Source of the DNA: Dermanyssus gallinae
Lineage: Eukaryota > Arthropoda > Arachnida > Mesostigmata > Dermanyssidae
Direction: 5' to 3'
Length of the DNA: 64,000 nt
Assembly: GCA_003439945.1 (NCBI GenBank)
Contig: QVRM01004827.1
Span: forward strand, 1-64,000
This document shows positions 1-12,546 of the stretch, in pieces. Made by a program: the position numbers and the translations under genes. The notes below the pieces were generated by a model. That model had not been told where the DNA came from. It ran no database searches and saw nothing but the letters and a program-made list of their open reading frames with translations. Each line of letters begins with the position of its first letter. Position 1 is the stretch's first letter.

Positions 1-1040
1 TAGTTTGCTGTCGGCGTGCGGTCTTTGGGCAATCGTTTCTACCTTCATGTGCCTGTTAGTTTTTATTTGGGAGCAAATTTTCTTGCTCTTCTTTTTCTTC
101 ATCTTCTTTGTCTTCTATATCTCTCTTTTCTTCGTTGCCTTCGTTTCATTCGAGCGCGATGACTTCAACGAGAAACTTTGGTTGTTTAAGTTTCGTCTAT
201 GGCCGTGTGAGAATATGATATTTCCGCCACTGCAGTAAATCGGCACGTGTCCAGCCATTGCGGGTACATGCAAAACACCTTTGACAATGACTTTATGGCT
301 TTGGACGAGTAATTAACGTCATAAAGTCATGCTGCAGTAATTACTGCATCCAAACGAGTCTCGTGTTTGTTCTGGCTATAGCTAAGTAGCACAAGTAGCA
401 AAGCTATCGGATGTGTGATGAAAGGCTGACTTTGCATCCGCAGGGCCGAAGACCATCATTTCCTACGAGAGCAAGCCCCGAAACAAAAAGAAATCGCGTA
501 AAGGTATATAATAGCAAACATTTTGTTGCAAGCGAATTAGTGAGAACAGTGTACAACTAGATAGGTACGCTTTCTATGCACGCATGTTGCTTTAATACGC
601 CGCCTCTTTTGTTGGGGCGGCCTAGCTTCGTAGCTCCATAGTAGATTGAACTACAAGCACCAACGCCAAAAAAAGAACACGTCCGTCCAACAAGGGGAGA
701 CGTAAAGTAGTTAATGACAATGATGACAACGACCATATGAATACGAACAATAGTATTATGTGTAGTATGACTAGTCGGCATCTAGTCGTGGTAGGAGTGA
801 TGGTAGGTGATTACGACAGCGGAGCCCCATGTAATACACATGTAAAGACTGAGCGGACAGAAATGTGGAAGAATCAGAAGCTAGCTAGCACAACGTGCCT
901 CCGTGATCATGCGTTTGACGGCAGCACACCAGCAAGCGGCCGCTATGTTGTCCGACAACAGGTTGATGAGAGTCGCTCTTCTTTTGCTATATCCTTTTGC
1001 TCTACTGGTTTGTTGTGATTGATTCTCGCCCCCGTTATGG
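1..1040. other. Non-coding stretch without a recognisable gene
   Basis: All open frames here are short and show no recognisable protein family. The only structures I can point to are the pair of palindromes near 287-348. The stretch ends where the first CAA-type repeat block begins. Confidence 0.5.
287..348. repeat. Two adjacent perfect inverted repeats
   Basis: An 11-bp stem (287-297 with 320-330, ATGACTTTATG and its complement) encloses a 22-base loop. It is followed immediately by a 16-bp perfect palindrome, TGCAGTAATTACTGCA, at 333-348. No coding sequence covers either one. Possible origins are the termini of a decayed foldback element, protein-binding palindromes or chance. Confidence 0.6.
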
Positions 1041-1300
1041 GCAACAACAACAACAGCAACAAACAACAGCCTATTCAGAGTCGGCGTGGTCGGCAACAGC
1101 AACAACAACAACAACAACAACATCAACCACAACAAGAATAACGACAAATGCTGCTAACGGTAGCAACAACAACACAAATCACAATAATATCAACAACAAG
1201 CAGCAACAGCAAAAACAATATCAACAACAACGACAGCAAAAAACAACAACAACAACAGCAACAGCAGCAGCATCATCGTCGTCTTCGAAAACAGATGTGT
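1041..1300 (+). repeat. Imperfect (CAA/CAG)n trinucleotide block
   Basis: A run of CAA, CAG and ACA units with interruptions. It creates long spurious open frames of poly-Q, poly-T and poly-N on + and poly-L/V on -. No splice signals or non-repetitive coding segment adjoin it clearly, so I do not call it a gene. Confidence 0.85.
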
Positions 1301-1481
1301 TTTTTTCGCGCATGAAGATTTCCATGCTGAATACCGTCGGTCGGTTTGTAGCTGCTCCCGTTCGACGGAGATTCGGTTCGTGCATTTCGGCCAACGGCCA
1401 GCCAAGCAGAGACAGCGACGGACACAACAACTTCAACAACGTCGCGACGACGACGACCGTACCGCAGTGATTGATGGTTTA

Positions 1482-1800
1482 CTACTACTGCTGCTGCTGC
1501 TGCTGTGGCTGTTGCTGTTTCCTGATCCACCGTCGACGATTATCCATCTATATATCTATCTATGCATCTATCATTCATTAATTCGGTCGCCCATCCATTT
1601 GTCCGTTCGTTCTTAGACGAGAGCTTGTCTGCGCTTGTGCATTTTCGATTTCATATTTCCTGCCACCTTTCTTGTCAGCTGGCATCCCGGCATGCGTGTG
1701 TGTATGCCTTGTTGTTGTTGTTGCTGTTGTTGATGTTGTTGTCGTTGTTGTTGCGGTTGTTGCAGTTGTTGTTGTTGTTGTTGTCATTGTCGTCCTTATT
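1482..1800 (+). repeat. Interrupted CTG and GTT trinucleotide blocks
   Basis: (CTG)n near 1482-1515 and (GTT)n near 1708-1800 flank a more complex segment. The GTT block is complementary in type to the CAA block at 1041-1300, so the two could pair as a large imperfect hairpin. Confidence 0.8.
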
Positions 1801-1884
1801 GTTAATATTGTTTATATGTAAATGTATATGTTTGTTTGCTGGGTGCTGACAATAAGCGATGGTTAGCGGCATCAAAGGCAAGAA

Positions 1885-2160
1885 GAGCAGCAGCAGCAAC
1901 AACAACAACAACTACGCCAACAGTAACGGTGTAAAGAGGCAAAATCGACAGGATATTGTTGTTGATGTCGGTTCGATGCTGTTGAAAGGCGGTGTCGTTG
2001 TTGTTGCTGCTGCCTTTGATGGGGGGTGTTGTTGTTGTTGCTGTTGGTGGGGGTGTTGTTGTCGTTGCTGATGATGGGGGTGTTGTTGTTGTTGATGGCG
2101 GCGATGAAGATGATCGTGGTGGTGGTGGTGGTGGTGGCGGCGGCGGCGGCGGTAATGATG
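1885..2160 (+). repeat. Mixed trinucleotide block (AGC/AAC, GTT, GGT, GGC)
   Basis: It begins with AGC/AAC units and passes through GTT-rich stretches to GGT and GGC runs near 2120-2150. The open frames here (poly-H, poly-N, poly-L, poly-V) are by-products of the repeat. Confidence 0.8.
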
Positions 2161-2399
2161 GTTGTGATTAAGGCTATGGCGGTGTCGGCGGCGGCGATGG
2201 AAATCGGAATTTGCTGCGTGATGCCGATTTCCAAGTCGTTTCGTCGTCAACTACGACATCAGCAAGCTCTCGAGTTTGAGTTGTCGGCCGCTAGGTACGT
2301 AGAGTGGACAGGAGACGCCTGTCATGGCGCCGGCATCGACACGGGCAGCTGACACCAGCAACACCGGCATCGTTGTGGCGTCTGTGGCGAAGATAGGTT

Positions 2400-2774
2400 G
2401 AGAGACGAAAAAGCAAAAAAAATTCGGCTTCAGCTTCTTCAGAAAGGCCGCCGCCAGGGCTGGTTGCTCTGACGTCAGCCGCCATCGTAGGCGCCATACG
2501 ATTTGCGTCGTGGTCGTGGACACCAATTCGTACCGAAGACAACGGTATATTATTCCCCTAATCAGGAGGCTGCCCCAAGAGAAACACATTACCCTGAATT
2601 CGCGAATTCATAGGGGAATCTCCATGGCCAGCCAATTTTGATTTGCTTTTTTGTTTTCATTTTTGGTCCTAATTTAGAATGCTGTGATTCGTCTTGACTG
2701 AAAGATTGCTAAATAAAACAGGGCAGAAACGAATGTGTTAATAAAGAAATGGTGCATTACTATTGCCTCATTAT

Positions 2775-2819
<45 letters not shown>

Positions 2820-4169
2820 CAGCCGTTTTGTTTTTTGTTACTTTGCGCGGCGTTCCATTTCACAGAGCCATCTATGTTTCGAATAACGACTGTTTTCAAG
2901 AATAAACACATTTCCAAAAGGTGATACGTTGTTGTTTTATTTTTCTTCGAGCTGTATCAAAATGATTTTGACCGAACTACGGACTATGATGACGGTGCCA
3001 GTTGCGATGACGATCATAATTCGCATTATTGCTTAGTCTTTTCCACGATTAAATGTTTACCAATAATAGTAAAGTTTGAAACGCATTATGATTAAATGAC
3101 GGATATTAGAGCATTTGTTGTTTACCGTTTGGTTATCATAGATAAATTGGTAAATGAACAACAATTGCATTGGAGCGGATGCAGAGCAATCTCATAGGCG
3201 GAACGATGCGTGTCGGTCGGATACGGTGATCTGTTGAACCGCGCTACCGAAATCGGTAATGATACCTATGCACCCCGAACTGCGACAGTACCAATCATCT
3301 GATCATCATCATCATAGGGGGCAATTTGTCATGGGCGGTGCCACAGTGGTGACGACTTAGTTTGATACCATGACGTCTCGATGTCACCGCAGCTGCCGCG
3401 CTAGACTTTTTCTGAACAGTCCCTCCGATGTGGATAAACATCCACTTGCTGTGGTTATATAAAAGCTAACATTTCGAGTAAGACTATAAGACTACTGTAT
3501 AAGGTGTTTTTTTATTTTTTGTGCTTTATGCTATATATATATATATATATATATATATTTACATATATATAGATCTGTATATATAACTATGTGCCTAAAA
3601 ACATTTTGAGCTGAATGACTCGGAAGTCTGTCGGACAGGGGACCTGCTAGAACGTGACAACAGTGGCAAATGCACAGGCAGCTCTTTGTTAGGATAAATA
3701 AAACTGGCCGGTAGTCCTGTATAGTTTACCAGGGGTCCAAATACAATACGTCCGAATCATCAGACTATACCTAGTCGTAGACTGTACGACCTTCGTGCAC
3801 GTGTCTGTGTAGAGAATCATTCCGTTGAAACAGCTCTCAATATCGGTGCGACGATACTGCTGTTTTTGCCCTCCTTGATAAGTTGTAAATTGTACACTTC
3901 CCGTTTCCATGTGTATATTGTGTATATATCTTGCGCCACTCGAACAGGAGCGACCTTTTAAGGGCTTGTCGTTTGTTGAAAATTAGCATATATATATGTA
4001 TATACTGATGTGCTAGACTAGATTAAAGTTGGTATCAATAAGTATGCGCGGTGTTTACGTGATTTCTCTGCGGTCAATCTTGTATGCGTTCAGCTCTATA
4101 GCTGACATACGGCGTTTGGTTGAGGCAGCAGGAGCTAGTCGAAGTAGAAGACATGGCTGCTTATCACAA

Positions 4170-4170
<1 letters not shown>
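2400..4170. other. Non-coding stretch with two (TA)n arrays
   Basis: It holds (TA)n arrays near 2779-2812 and 3531-3559. I see no recognisable protein motif or convincing splice pair, only short open frames without family resemblance. Confidence 0.5.

Positions 4171-4171
<1 letters not shown>

Positions 4172-4230
<59 letters not shown>
4172..4230. repeat. (TA)n microsatellite
   Basis: About 29 uninterrupted TA units, giving spurious IYIYIY frames on both strands. Confidence 0.95.
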
Positions 4231-4232
<2 letters not shown>

Positions 4233-4390
4233 TTATTTATGCATCGATCAGTCTTATTTATTCGTTTCTCTCGTTCTGCCTTTTAATGCTCGGCTGGAAT
4301 CGAAAGCGTCTCCGTGTTTCAAGATGGCGATTTTCCGCTGACCCGGCCTATCAGTCTGGTGACTGCGCTCACGCCTCCTCCCTCTTCCCC

Positions 4391-4393
<3 letters not shown>

Positions 4394-4472
<79 letters not shown>
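4394..4472. repeat. Compound (CT)n(TA)n microsatellite
   Basis: About 15 CT units pass directly into about 24 TA units. The same CT-to-TA junction recurs in small form at 5016-5050. Confidence 0.95.
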
Positions 4473-4479
<7 letters not shown>

Positions 4480-4721
4480 GTATGTGTGTGTATGCCACTA
4501 CGTGCTGTAACGGATTTGACTGACAGATTCGAACTGACGAACCGACACCTCGACAAACAACGGGTTTATCGGCAAACGTCGGTCGTGTCGTTGCGGCGCT
4601 GGCAGCAGCACGGCCAACAGCAACCATCCGTTCCTTTGCTGCACCGTTGCTCGCGGCCACCGGCGTATCAGTTCTTGTGTCGATCTGACCTGCTCGCTGG
4701 CCAGTAGAACTTTGAGATATA

Positions 4722-4727
<6 letters not shown>

Positions 4728-4761
<34 letters not shown>
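4728..4761. repeat. (TA)n microsatellite
   Basis: An array of about 17 TA units followed by TATG variants. Confidence 0.9.
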
Positions 4762-4767
<6 letters not shown>

Positions 4768-5015
4768 TGTATGTGTATATATATGACGCGTGTCCGGGGA
4801 TTAAAATGAATATTAAACAATTTAAATTACTTTAGAAATATGATGTTTATTATGTTACCAAAATACTTTCTGGTCTTATTGCGACCGCTTCAATGGTGAT
4901 CCCCTTGACACAAAAAACCACTCAGTGCTGAATCCTGCTTAAATGTCAACCGTCGGCCTTTGAAGTGCTCTCTGGTCAGTGATGGCATCAAATGACTCTT
5001 TAATTAATTAGCTGG

Positions 5016-5049
<34 letters not shown>

Positions 5050-5338
5050 GGACGACTTCTTCGTTGCAAAACATTGTCGTCGCCTGCTTCATCCTACTGT
5101 GCTTCTTTAAAGCTCTTCTTGTACTCTTCTTTTTCTTCAGCTACTGCCGTTGTGTTTTGCTGACCTGCACTGTGTTTTCTCGCGTGCGTTGTGGTTGCAC
5201 TCGTGGCGATGCCGTTATTTGCTCGAGCATCGATGATCGAGAGCACCAACGAGGTTTAAGTGGCCTGCTGTGTACGTATTATGATATTAACTAATATAAT
5301 ACATTATGTACATCATGCTATTATAATATATCATGTAG

Positions 5339-5512
5339 GCCCGTAATCATGCGTGCGCGATGCCGTTGACGACGACCGCGGCGAAGTTCCCGGCCCTTGA
5401 CCCCCTTGACCCCTCATCTCAACAACACCGCCTTCTCGGACGCTCCATATCTGCATGGACGATGCCGGGCTGTGGGACTGGCAGACTGGGGAAGAGAGAG
5501 AGAGGGACATCG
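5339..5512 (+). CDS. Candidate internal exon, unknown product
   Basis: A GC-rich island inside AT-rich sequence. A TGTAG acceptor after a T/A-rich tract precedes 58 codons that start and end in phase 0, and a GTACGG donor follows. The peptide is basic and Pro/Thr/Ser-rich (it includes KFPALDPLDPSSQQHRLLG) and matches no domain I recognise. The acceptor lacks a strong pyrimidine tract and the opposite strand is also open across this stretch, so it could be chance. It lies on the same strand as the better exon candidates further right. Confidence 0.2.
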
Positions 5513-5549
5513 GTACGGGGTGCGTACCAGTCACCGAGTACCACCGAGT

Positions 5550-7506
5550 AGTGTGCCGAGTAAATAAAAAATGAGTAGATCGGAAGAAAATCATATCACC
5601 AGCTGGTCCGCGCGACGAAGAAGGGGTAGATGTTGAGCAAGACGCCGATTACCCCCAACGAGTCACTCGTCCGAGTTCAGGTCAAGAAGCTCAAGAGAGG
5701 AAATATCATCAGAGACTCGCTCTGGTTCGGCTGGTTTCGAGCCTTCCGTCGTTTTTCATCTATCGATTGACCAAAATTAGTGGCGAATACAAAAAGTGGC
5801 TGTCCGTAAAAATATTGGGTCGACGCAGTCGCGTCGAGCTTAGTATGACGACTGTTGTTGTTATTGTTGTGGTTGTTGTTGTTGTTTTGAGTGTTAGTGG
5901 TATCGTTGCTCTGTAAGTAGTGGTTGTTTTTATTTACGGCGCAGCGATTGCATCCATCCGTTCGCATTCAATGCATTGCAAGTTGTGCTTATCGCCCGTT
6001 GAGATCAAGGATTTAGGTCAGTCAACATCATAAATATTGGCCGCTCTTTGCAGACGCCGGTGGAGGGATGCTACCCGTTTCCACTTTAAGCGATGTCATA
6101 TTGATTGTGATCTACCCGGAAGCCATTTTCTAGTATATAAATATATATATATATATATATAGTCCAAGACAAGCACTCGGACTATATATATATGCGTAAA
6201 TGGTGCGTTGTATGATCCACAATGCGCAAAATGCAAGCTAGTGAATCGTACACCGTGTCACATTAAAAAAAATACAAAATTAAGTAAAAATAATCACGTA
6301 ACTAACTAGGGCCAGGGACTTGGCGGGAAGTCGGTCGAGCGCCATCGAGCAGCAAATCCGCAATTGACACGTTGGTTGCTTAATCACACAAAAGCCAAAT
6401 GACAAAATGGCTGCTCAGCAGTGGCAGCTCGTTTTCGTGACAGAGTACGGCACTATTCGTAGCATTCGTGCTACTTCTCGTTGACGCCGTGGTCGTTGTC
6501 GTCTCCTTCTTCATCCTCTTTCTGGTAGTTAACGATTGTGGTGTTGTGTCTAAGTCGTCGTACTAACAATAGGAGAACAATACATGAATACGTTTAGTTG
6601 TATACAACGGGGTCGTACCTCGGGTGTGCGGGGTGTATCCAACCAAATTTGTTTACTCGTCCTCAAAATGCTTTGTGTTTAAAAAAGCGCTTTTAAGAGC
6701 ATAGGTTTAAGGAGAAGGGATGGTTTGCTCAGCCCATGAACCACCAACAGCAGACGAGTAACATAGTTTGCTATTGCTGCTGCGTTCTCATTGACTGCAC
6801 ATATCTGCTGCCGTGCAAGTATTTACCGTATTTAACGCATAATAGGGTGTGAACAATTGTCCCCCCCCCAGATTAACGCGACGACAAATTACATCGGCCC
6901 AAGATTTAGACCTGGCGTCGACCACCGGGTTTGGACTAAGGCAATTTTCCACAATTTGTTTGGTTTGGAGTAACTGGGTTATGCAAGGAACAAATAGGCA
7001 TATATTTCCCATGTGTGTCGCCTAGGAATTGAACCTGTGGGATTTATGAGATTAGTCGCACTACAAAAACGATTCTCAGTAGTAAACGGAGGGTTATTCA
7101 TGTACCGACTATAAGTGGGAAGCTATTCATCGAGTTGATGCTTGTGATGAAAGGTTTGGGGCCCAAGGCGACGACCTAGAGACCAGATTAGCATCTCATC
7201 TTTTTTCCGGCCTGTCGTACTGACTTTTTTGGCGTTATTCTTTAAAACGGAAAACCAACGAGAAAGTGTAGAAAACATTTGACAATGTACGTACAAACTA
7301 TACAAATATAAATATAATTAAATAGCTGTTCCAGACCAACTCGCGGTATATAACCGATATATTCGATCACTACGCATTTTTCTAGCGATGGCCGATATAT
7401 GTGCAACACTTCTCCGACTGCAAGGATGAAGATCGCCAATGTTTCCATCCGTATATACATATATGGAAACATTGGTGTATATATATTGATATATATACAC
7501 ACACAC

Positions 7507-7543
<37 letters not shown>

Positions 7544-7800
7544 CGTGTGTTTATTGCATAGTGTTTTATACTGCCCCGAATACAACCGATAGTGGAATAG
7601 TTGCGCTTGCGTTTTTATTGTCCACAATAAGATTAATGGATGGCCGTACCTTCTGGGCGGCCGGTTTTGGTACAACTGGTAACAGCTAGTGGTCACATCT
7701 TGCCAGCGGGCAGGGCCCAATAAACAAATCAATAAATAAGGATGTGGTCGGTTTTTAGTAGCCACGGCAGCCAATGCTCGATCGACCGTTCGTCGCAAGG

Positions 7801-7837
<37 letters not shown>

Positions 7838-8300
7838 ATAATGTTCATCATTACGGTTTTAGTCGTCATATGAAATTTGCTCTTACGGCGGCAATTGTTC
7901 CACATCGTGAGTCTTGTTGTTTTCGGGGCGCCAGTGTAGTTGCTACGTTTTTGCTGTGCCGGTTTGCTTAAGGAGTTGGTTTGTTGGAGTTTAAGAGAAA
8001 CGGCTTTGTTCGTAGTTTTTGGTCGATTTTTTTTTTATTACAGCTAATTATTAGAATTTTATTACACAGCGACGACGATGGCGGTGCTGTTGTTTTTTGT
8101 GCAGACTTTCTCGACGTCGTGGCCGGTTGTTATTGTTTTGTTACGTGGCATTTTTGTGCTGCTTTTGTTGTGGTTGCTCGTTATTGTCCTTGCATTGGTA
8201 GTAGACAACGGCCGTATTGTTATTCATACGAATATTATTAAAGTTTCTTTTTTTTTATAGGAGAAAAAATAGTAGCAAGGGTAATCATCTTCATCACGAC
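5550..8300. other. Non-coding stretch with microsatellites and a hairpin
   Basis: It contains a small GTT block at 5851-5890 and TA arrays near 6135-6160, 7510-7540 and 7802-7834. There is a C9 run near 6861 and a perfect hairpin at 7436-7475. The minus strand near 7025-7060 carries a B-box-like GGTTCAATTCC that may be a SINE relic. No gene is supported. Confidence 0.5.
7436..7475. repeat. Perfect 12-bp stem hairpin
   Basis: CCAATGTTTCCA at 7436-7447 pairs exactly with its complement at 7464-7475 across a 16-base AT-rich loop. It is short for a microRNA precursor, whose stem usually exceeds 22 bp. A foldback relic fits equally well. Confidence 0.75.
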
Positions 8301-8308
8301 TATTGTTC

Positions 8309-8640
<332 letters not shown>

Positions 8641-9280
8641 TGTCGATGTGGCCACTGTCGTTACCTTCGTCTTTGTCTTTGATGTGTGTGCTACTTATTG
8701 AGCGCAAACCGTCTGCGTACACCTGTTGTTACTCTTCTGAGGTGAATGTTATGGAAGCATGACGCAGACAGACAATTACGGCAGTCAGTCAGTCGCGAGC
8801 ACGCATAGACGAATTTAGCCAAAGGTTTGAAGCCTTGTTATTGTCCCCACCATTGTTGTTGTCGATGTTGTCGTTGTTGTCGTTGTTGTTGTTTTTGTTG
8901 CCGCGGTCGACTTGCCGTCCGGCGTTGTTGTCCTGTAAGCCGACGCACATTGGCTCTCAAGTGCAGCAGCGCTTACTTAGTCTGCATAACGGACGTGTCT
9001 TCACCGTCGCATTATATCTAATTAGCTCACCATTTCTTCTCATTATTACTGCTACTACTACTTCTTCTACTCACGACATTTGCGTCTAGACGCCACCAGA
9101 GTGTTAACTGGCGACTTCTGCGGCGAGATGACGCCAACCTGCAACCAACGTTGTAGCACCGTTGCCGGTGCCGTTATTCTAAGAAGTGTGCTGTATCTTT
9201 TCAAACGGCACCGCCAGCTCAACAAGGAGAAACGGTAGACTCCTGGCTATTTGCCATGCCTTCCTCTCGTTTGGTTTACT

Positions 9281-9510
9281 GCTATTGCTGCTGCTAAGGA
9301 ACATCATTGTCGTGTTGTTGTTGTCGTTGTTGTTGTTGGTGCTGGTGCTGTTGTTGTTGTTGCTGTTGCTGTTGTTGTTGTTGCTGCTGTTGCTGTTTTT
9401 GTTGGTGCTGTTGTTGTTGTTGTTGTTGTTGTTGTTGCTGCTGCTGTTGCTGTTGTTGCTGTTGTTGTTGTTTCTGTTGTTGCTGTTGTTGTTTTTATTG
9501 TTTTTGTTTG
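9281..9510 (+). repeat. Interrupted (GTT/GCT)n block
   Basis: GTT units interspersed with GCT and GGT over about 230 bp, the second large block after 8309-8640. A smaller related block lies at 8860-8905, and GCA/ACA units occur at 9795-9840. Confidence 0.9.
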
Positions 9511-10009
9511 TATTTTTGACAGGTATGCTGTCCGCGTTGGCTTGCATTCGATTGTATGCATCGATGATGGTATTCGACAACTAGCCCGCTGAGCCTTCCA
9601 AGCGGGCGGAAGCGCTTCGGTCGATAGATGATAATAATGATGATGATGAAGATGATGATGACGACGATGGCCGAGTCACTCTTCTTCAAGTCGATTTGAT
9701 TTTGCTGTCACCGATTATGATCTAGAATCGCCTCGCTCGACAACGTCGTTGACAACGACAGGGACGACGACGACGACGACATGAAACGCAATAAACAATG
9801 AGCGGCAGCGGCAGCAACAACAACATCAACAACAACTGATACAGTCAAGAACGGGAGACGCATCGCAAAATACGGTCATACGTAAAAAAAGAGCGGAAGT
9901 ATGAATACGTCGCAGCAGCAGCAACAGCAACATCACCCGCCAAACAACCATGAAGAACAACACTCGAACACTTGCATAGTATTGCACCAGCGACAGGATG
10001 ACCGTAACA

Positions 10010-10015
<6 letters not shown>

Positions 10016-10051
<36 letters not shown>
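10016..10051. repeat. (TA)n microsatellite
   Basis: A pure TA array of about 18 units. Confidence 0.92.
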
Positions 10052-10058
<7 letters not shown>

Positions 10059-10229
10059 CATATCCACCCACATATGAGTATATATTGTTGGTTTAATCTT
10101 TTAAGATGACCAGAATTATAGCGCTTCACCAAGGACTCATGTTATATATATATATATGTCCAAAGCATTTTACATTTTATTAAAGATGCAAGTCGAGCAA
10201 CGATTGTCTTCCGAGAACGTGTTCTCTCG

Positions 10230-10230
<1 letters not shown>

Positions 10231-10317
<87 letters not shown>

Positions 10318-10331
10318 ATATATATATATAG
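10231..10331. repeat. Long (TA)n array with internal variants
   Basis: About 100 bp of TA with TACA and TATT interruptions. A further array sits at 10485-10520. Confidence 0.95.
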
Positions 10332-10482
10332 GAGATAAGCTGATTACATTAGAGTGGAATTGCACGCTGTGCGTATGTTTTAAATGTCCAGTTTGGCTTG
10401 TGTCAGCACCATTACGCTACATATAACGCCAAATATATGCAACCGATATCTAAGCCGCTTCCGTGGCCGATTTGCGAAACTA

Positions 10483-10524
<42 letters not shown>

Positions 10525-11143
10525 GGCCGTGATTGACGGGTGTTGCATTACACACACACACATATATATATATTCTTCGGAGTGTTTCGGCGGATCTTTT
10601 ATGTTGCGTGTGCATTTCCTCATAACCCAGATGCGCTAGATTTCTAGAGATAAGCTTTTCGATTGCACATCCTCAACGAGTCGAGCTGTGCATCAAGCGA
10701 TTACGTTATCGGATCTAACGGTATTGCACACGAATTTCGATGGCAGAGACAGTGAACTATGGCGATGTAGTATGGCCGCGTCGGCCACTAACTAACAGTG
10801 CCAGCTAGTCTGGTTTAGGTGTTAGGCGACCTCAAGTGGAGGGCATTTTGCTTTCATCGTGTAACTGGGTGACATGTCTATGTTTCGGCATTTGCACGCG
10901 CGTATCCATCATATGCGTGCGTGGGTCATACGTGAATGAAACCGGATCTTAATGCGCCGGATAATGTTAAGTGCGATTATGGCAATATGTTCGGAAAGTG
11001 GAACAGCCCGATAGCCACAACGGGTGTTAGCCAGCGAGAAAAAAAACGAGGACGTTCAACACTGATCTGCTTGCCCATAGGCGCGCCGTCGTTCTTGCGT
11101 GCGCTGATAACAGTGTAGCAGTGTAGAATCGAGAGCTCAAGCT

Positions 11144-11374
11144 CCGCCAGTGCTACATATAAGTACTTTTCGGGCTGAACCTCAACCAAAGATTTAACGG
11201 GACACGGGACTGCTTTTCGCAATGCTTCATACGGACGGACATGCCCCATAAATAGAAATGTGCAACGGTGGGGCTCGAACCCGCGCACCTGCTATGTGCT
11301 CGTTCTCCGCCTCTCGGGAGGCGCAGGTGGAATGCACCACGCCACGCCATCGGGCGACCGCCAGTGCTACATAT
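11144..11374 (-). mobile_element. SINE family A copy with exact 17-bp target-site duplication
   Basis: The element occupies about 11161-11357 in minus orientation. It carries a tRNA-type B box (GGGTTCGAGCCC when read on -), then the family tail with CATTTCTATTTATGGG and GTTAAATCTTTGG. It is bounded by CCGCCAGTGCTACATAT at 11144-11160 and, identically, at 11358-11374. Such a duplication is the hallmark of target-primed insertion by a LINE-encoded machinery. Related copies lie at 20.3, 28.7, 45.2 and 60.8 kb. The A box is poorly preserved. Confidence 0.85.
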
Positions 11375-12071
11375 GAAGAACAAATATGTTCGGCTAGCTA
11401 AACCGACGTAACTCGATCGAAGGCGGGTTGTGTTTACGTATGTATGTATGTACGAATGTATATCTGTATCAAAGTCTGAACACAGCCATCCTAACTTTGT
11501 GGTCGTTTTGTTGTTGGCCTTCCGCAAAGGTTGCAGCATATAATAGCTCTGAATCTATATAAGTTCTGAACCTTTCGTTCGCTTATTGCCACCACGCACG
11601 GCGTGTCACGTATGCTCGTCACGTTCTCATACGCCATGCGTACCCTTTCGTCGCCCGCTGCCTCCGCCTCCGCCGCTGTTATGGTTGCCGATGGCGTTTG
11701 CGAAAACTTTTGAAATAAATACCTGGTCTAAGAATGATTGACCTGGTCGAAGAATGATTGAGGAGGTATCTTTAGCCCTTGAGAAGCCTATGCTCGTTTG
11801 CGACCGGACCGGCGCCTGGGGTGAGTGGGGTGGTTTCGCGTTTCGATTGTTTCGCGGGCCCGGTTCGGATGATGATGAGATGGTACGTGCAATCGAACGT
11901 GTCGAAATGTCGTCCGTATCAGTAATGCGGCGTCGTTGTGCCACGAGTGCCAAATGAAACAACAGCTACGTAGTGTGACTCGCCCACTGGTGTTGGTCGA
12001 CGCCTATCTTCGCTCGTAGTTGTTACATTTAATCATTCTTTCTCCTTTTGTTACATTTATTCTTCTACGGC

Positions 12072-12185
12072 GGCACCGGTTAATTAGTCGCTGAAGTCGT
12101 AGATTTCGGTTTGCCGTACCTATATATATATATATAAAGGCACCGGTTAATTAGTCGCTGAAGTAGTAGATTGCGGTTTGCCGTA

Positions 12186-12217
<32 letters not shown>
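12072..12217. repeat. 67-bp direct tandem duplication ending in (TA)n
   Basis: GGCACCGGTTAATTAGTCGC starts at 12072 and again at 12139. Each unit runs through GGTTTGCCGTACC into a TA array, and the two differ by only a few substitutions. The second TA array is longer (about 12188-12217). Confidence 0.9.
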
Positions 12218-12221
<4 letters not shown>

Positions 12222-12276
12222 TATACAAACATACGTTTAATTCCGAATCTGCTATGAAACTGCGCCGTAAACAATC

Positions 12277-12546
12277 ATCCGTCCCCTACGGGCTTTAAAT
12301 CGCCATTCGGCATACCTTCAATGCACCGGGGGCCGGACATGTGGTAATATCTAGGGTTCAACTAACAGTCCTTGTGACAACCGCTCCGCTGACTCTCAGT
12401 GGTAAATGGTTTATCATCTATTTCTATCAATGAGAGTCGCTCAAAGAAAACTCGATCAACATTGGAAATCGAGCCGGCGATACACTGGTAGATGACATGA
12501 CCCATGACTAGCGACGACTTATCTCTTAGACCACGCCGCCACATGG
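12277..12546 (-). mobile_element. SINE family C copy
   Basis: It shares the family body with copies at 31.6 and 53.1 kb: CGTCCCCTACGGGCTT, CAATGCACCGGGGGCCGGAC, GCTGACTCTCAGTGGTA and a tRNA-like head read on the minus strand (TAGTCTAGGGG-type A box, GGTTCGATCCC-type B box). This copy is the most diverged. Its B box is damaged, and the 3' terminal stem seen in the other two copies is missing. Confidence 0.75.

Noticed and set aside
11754..11820. Segment ending CTGGG|GTGAGT with EEVSLALEKPMLVCDRTGAW
   Set aside because: The donor is good, but no acceptor with a pyrimidine tract was found, the phase is 1, and the minus strand is open over the same bases.
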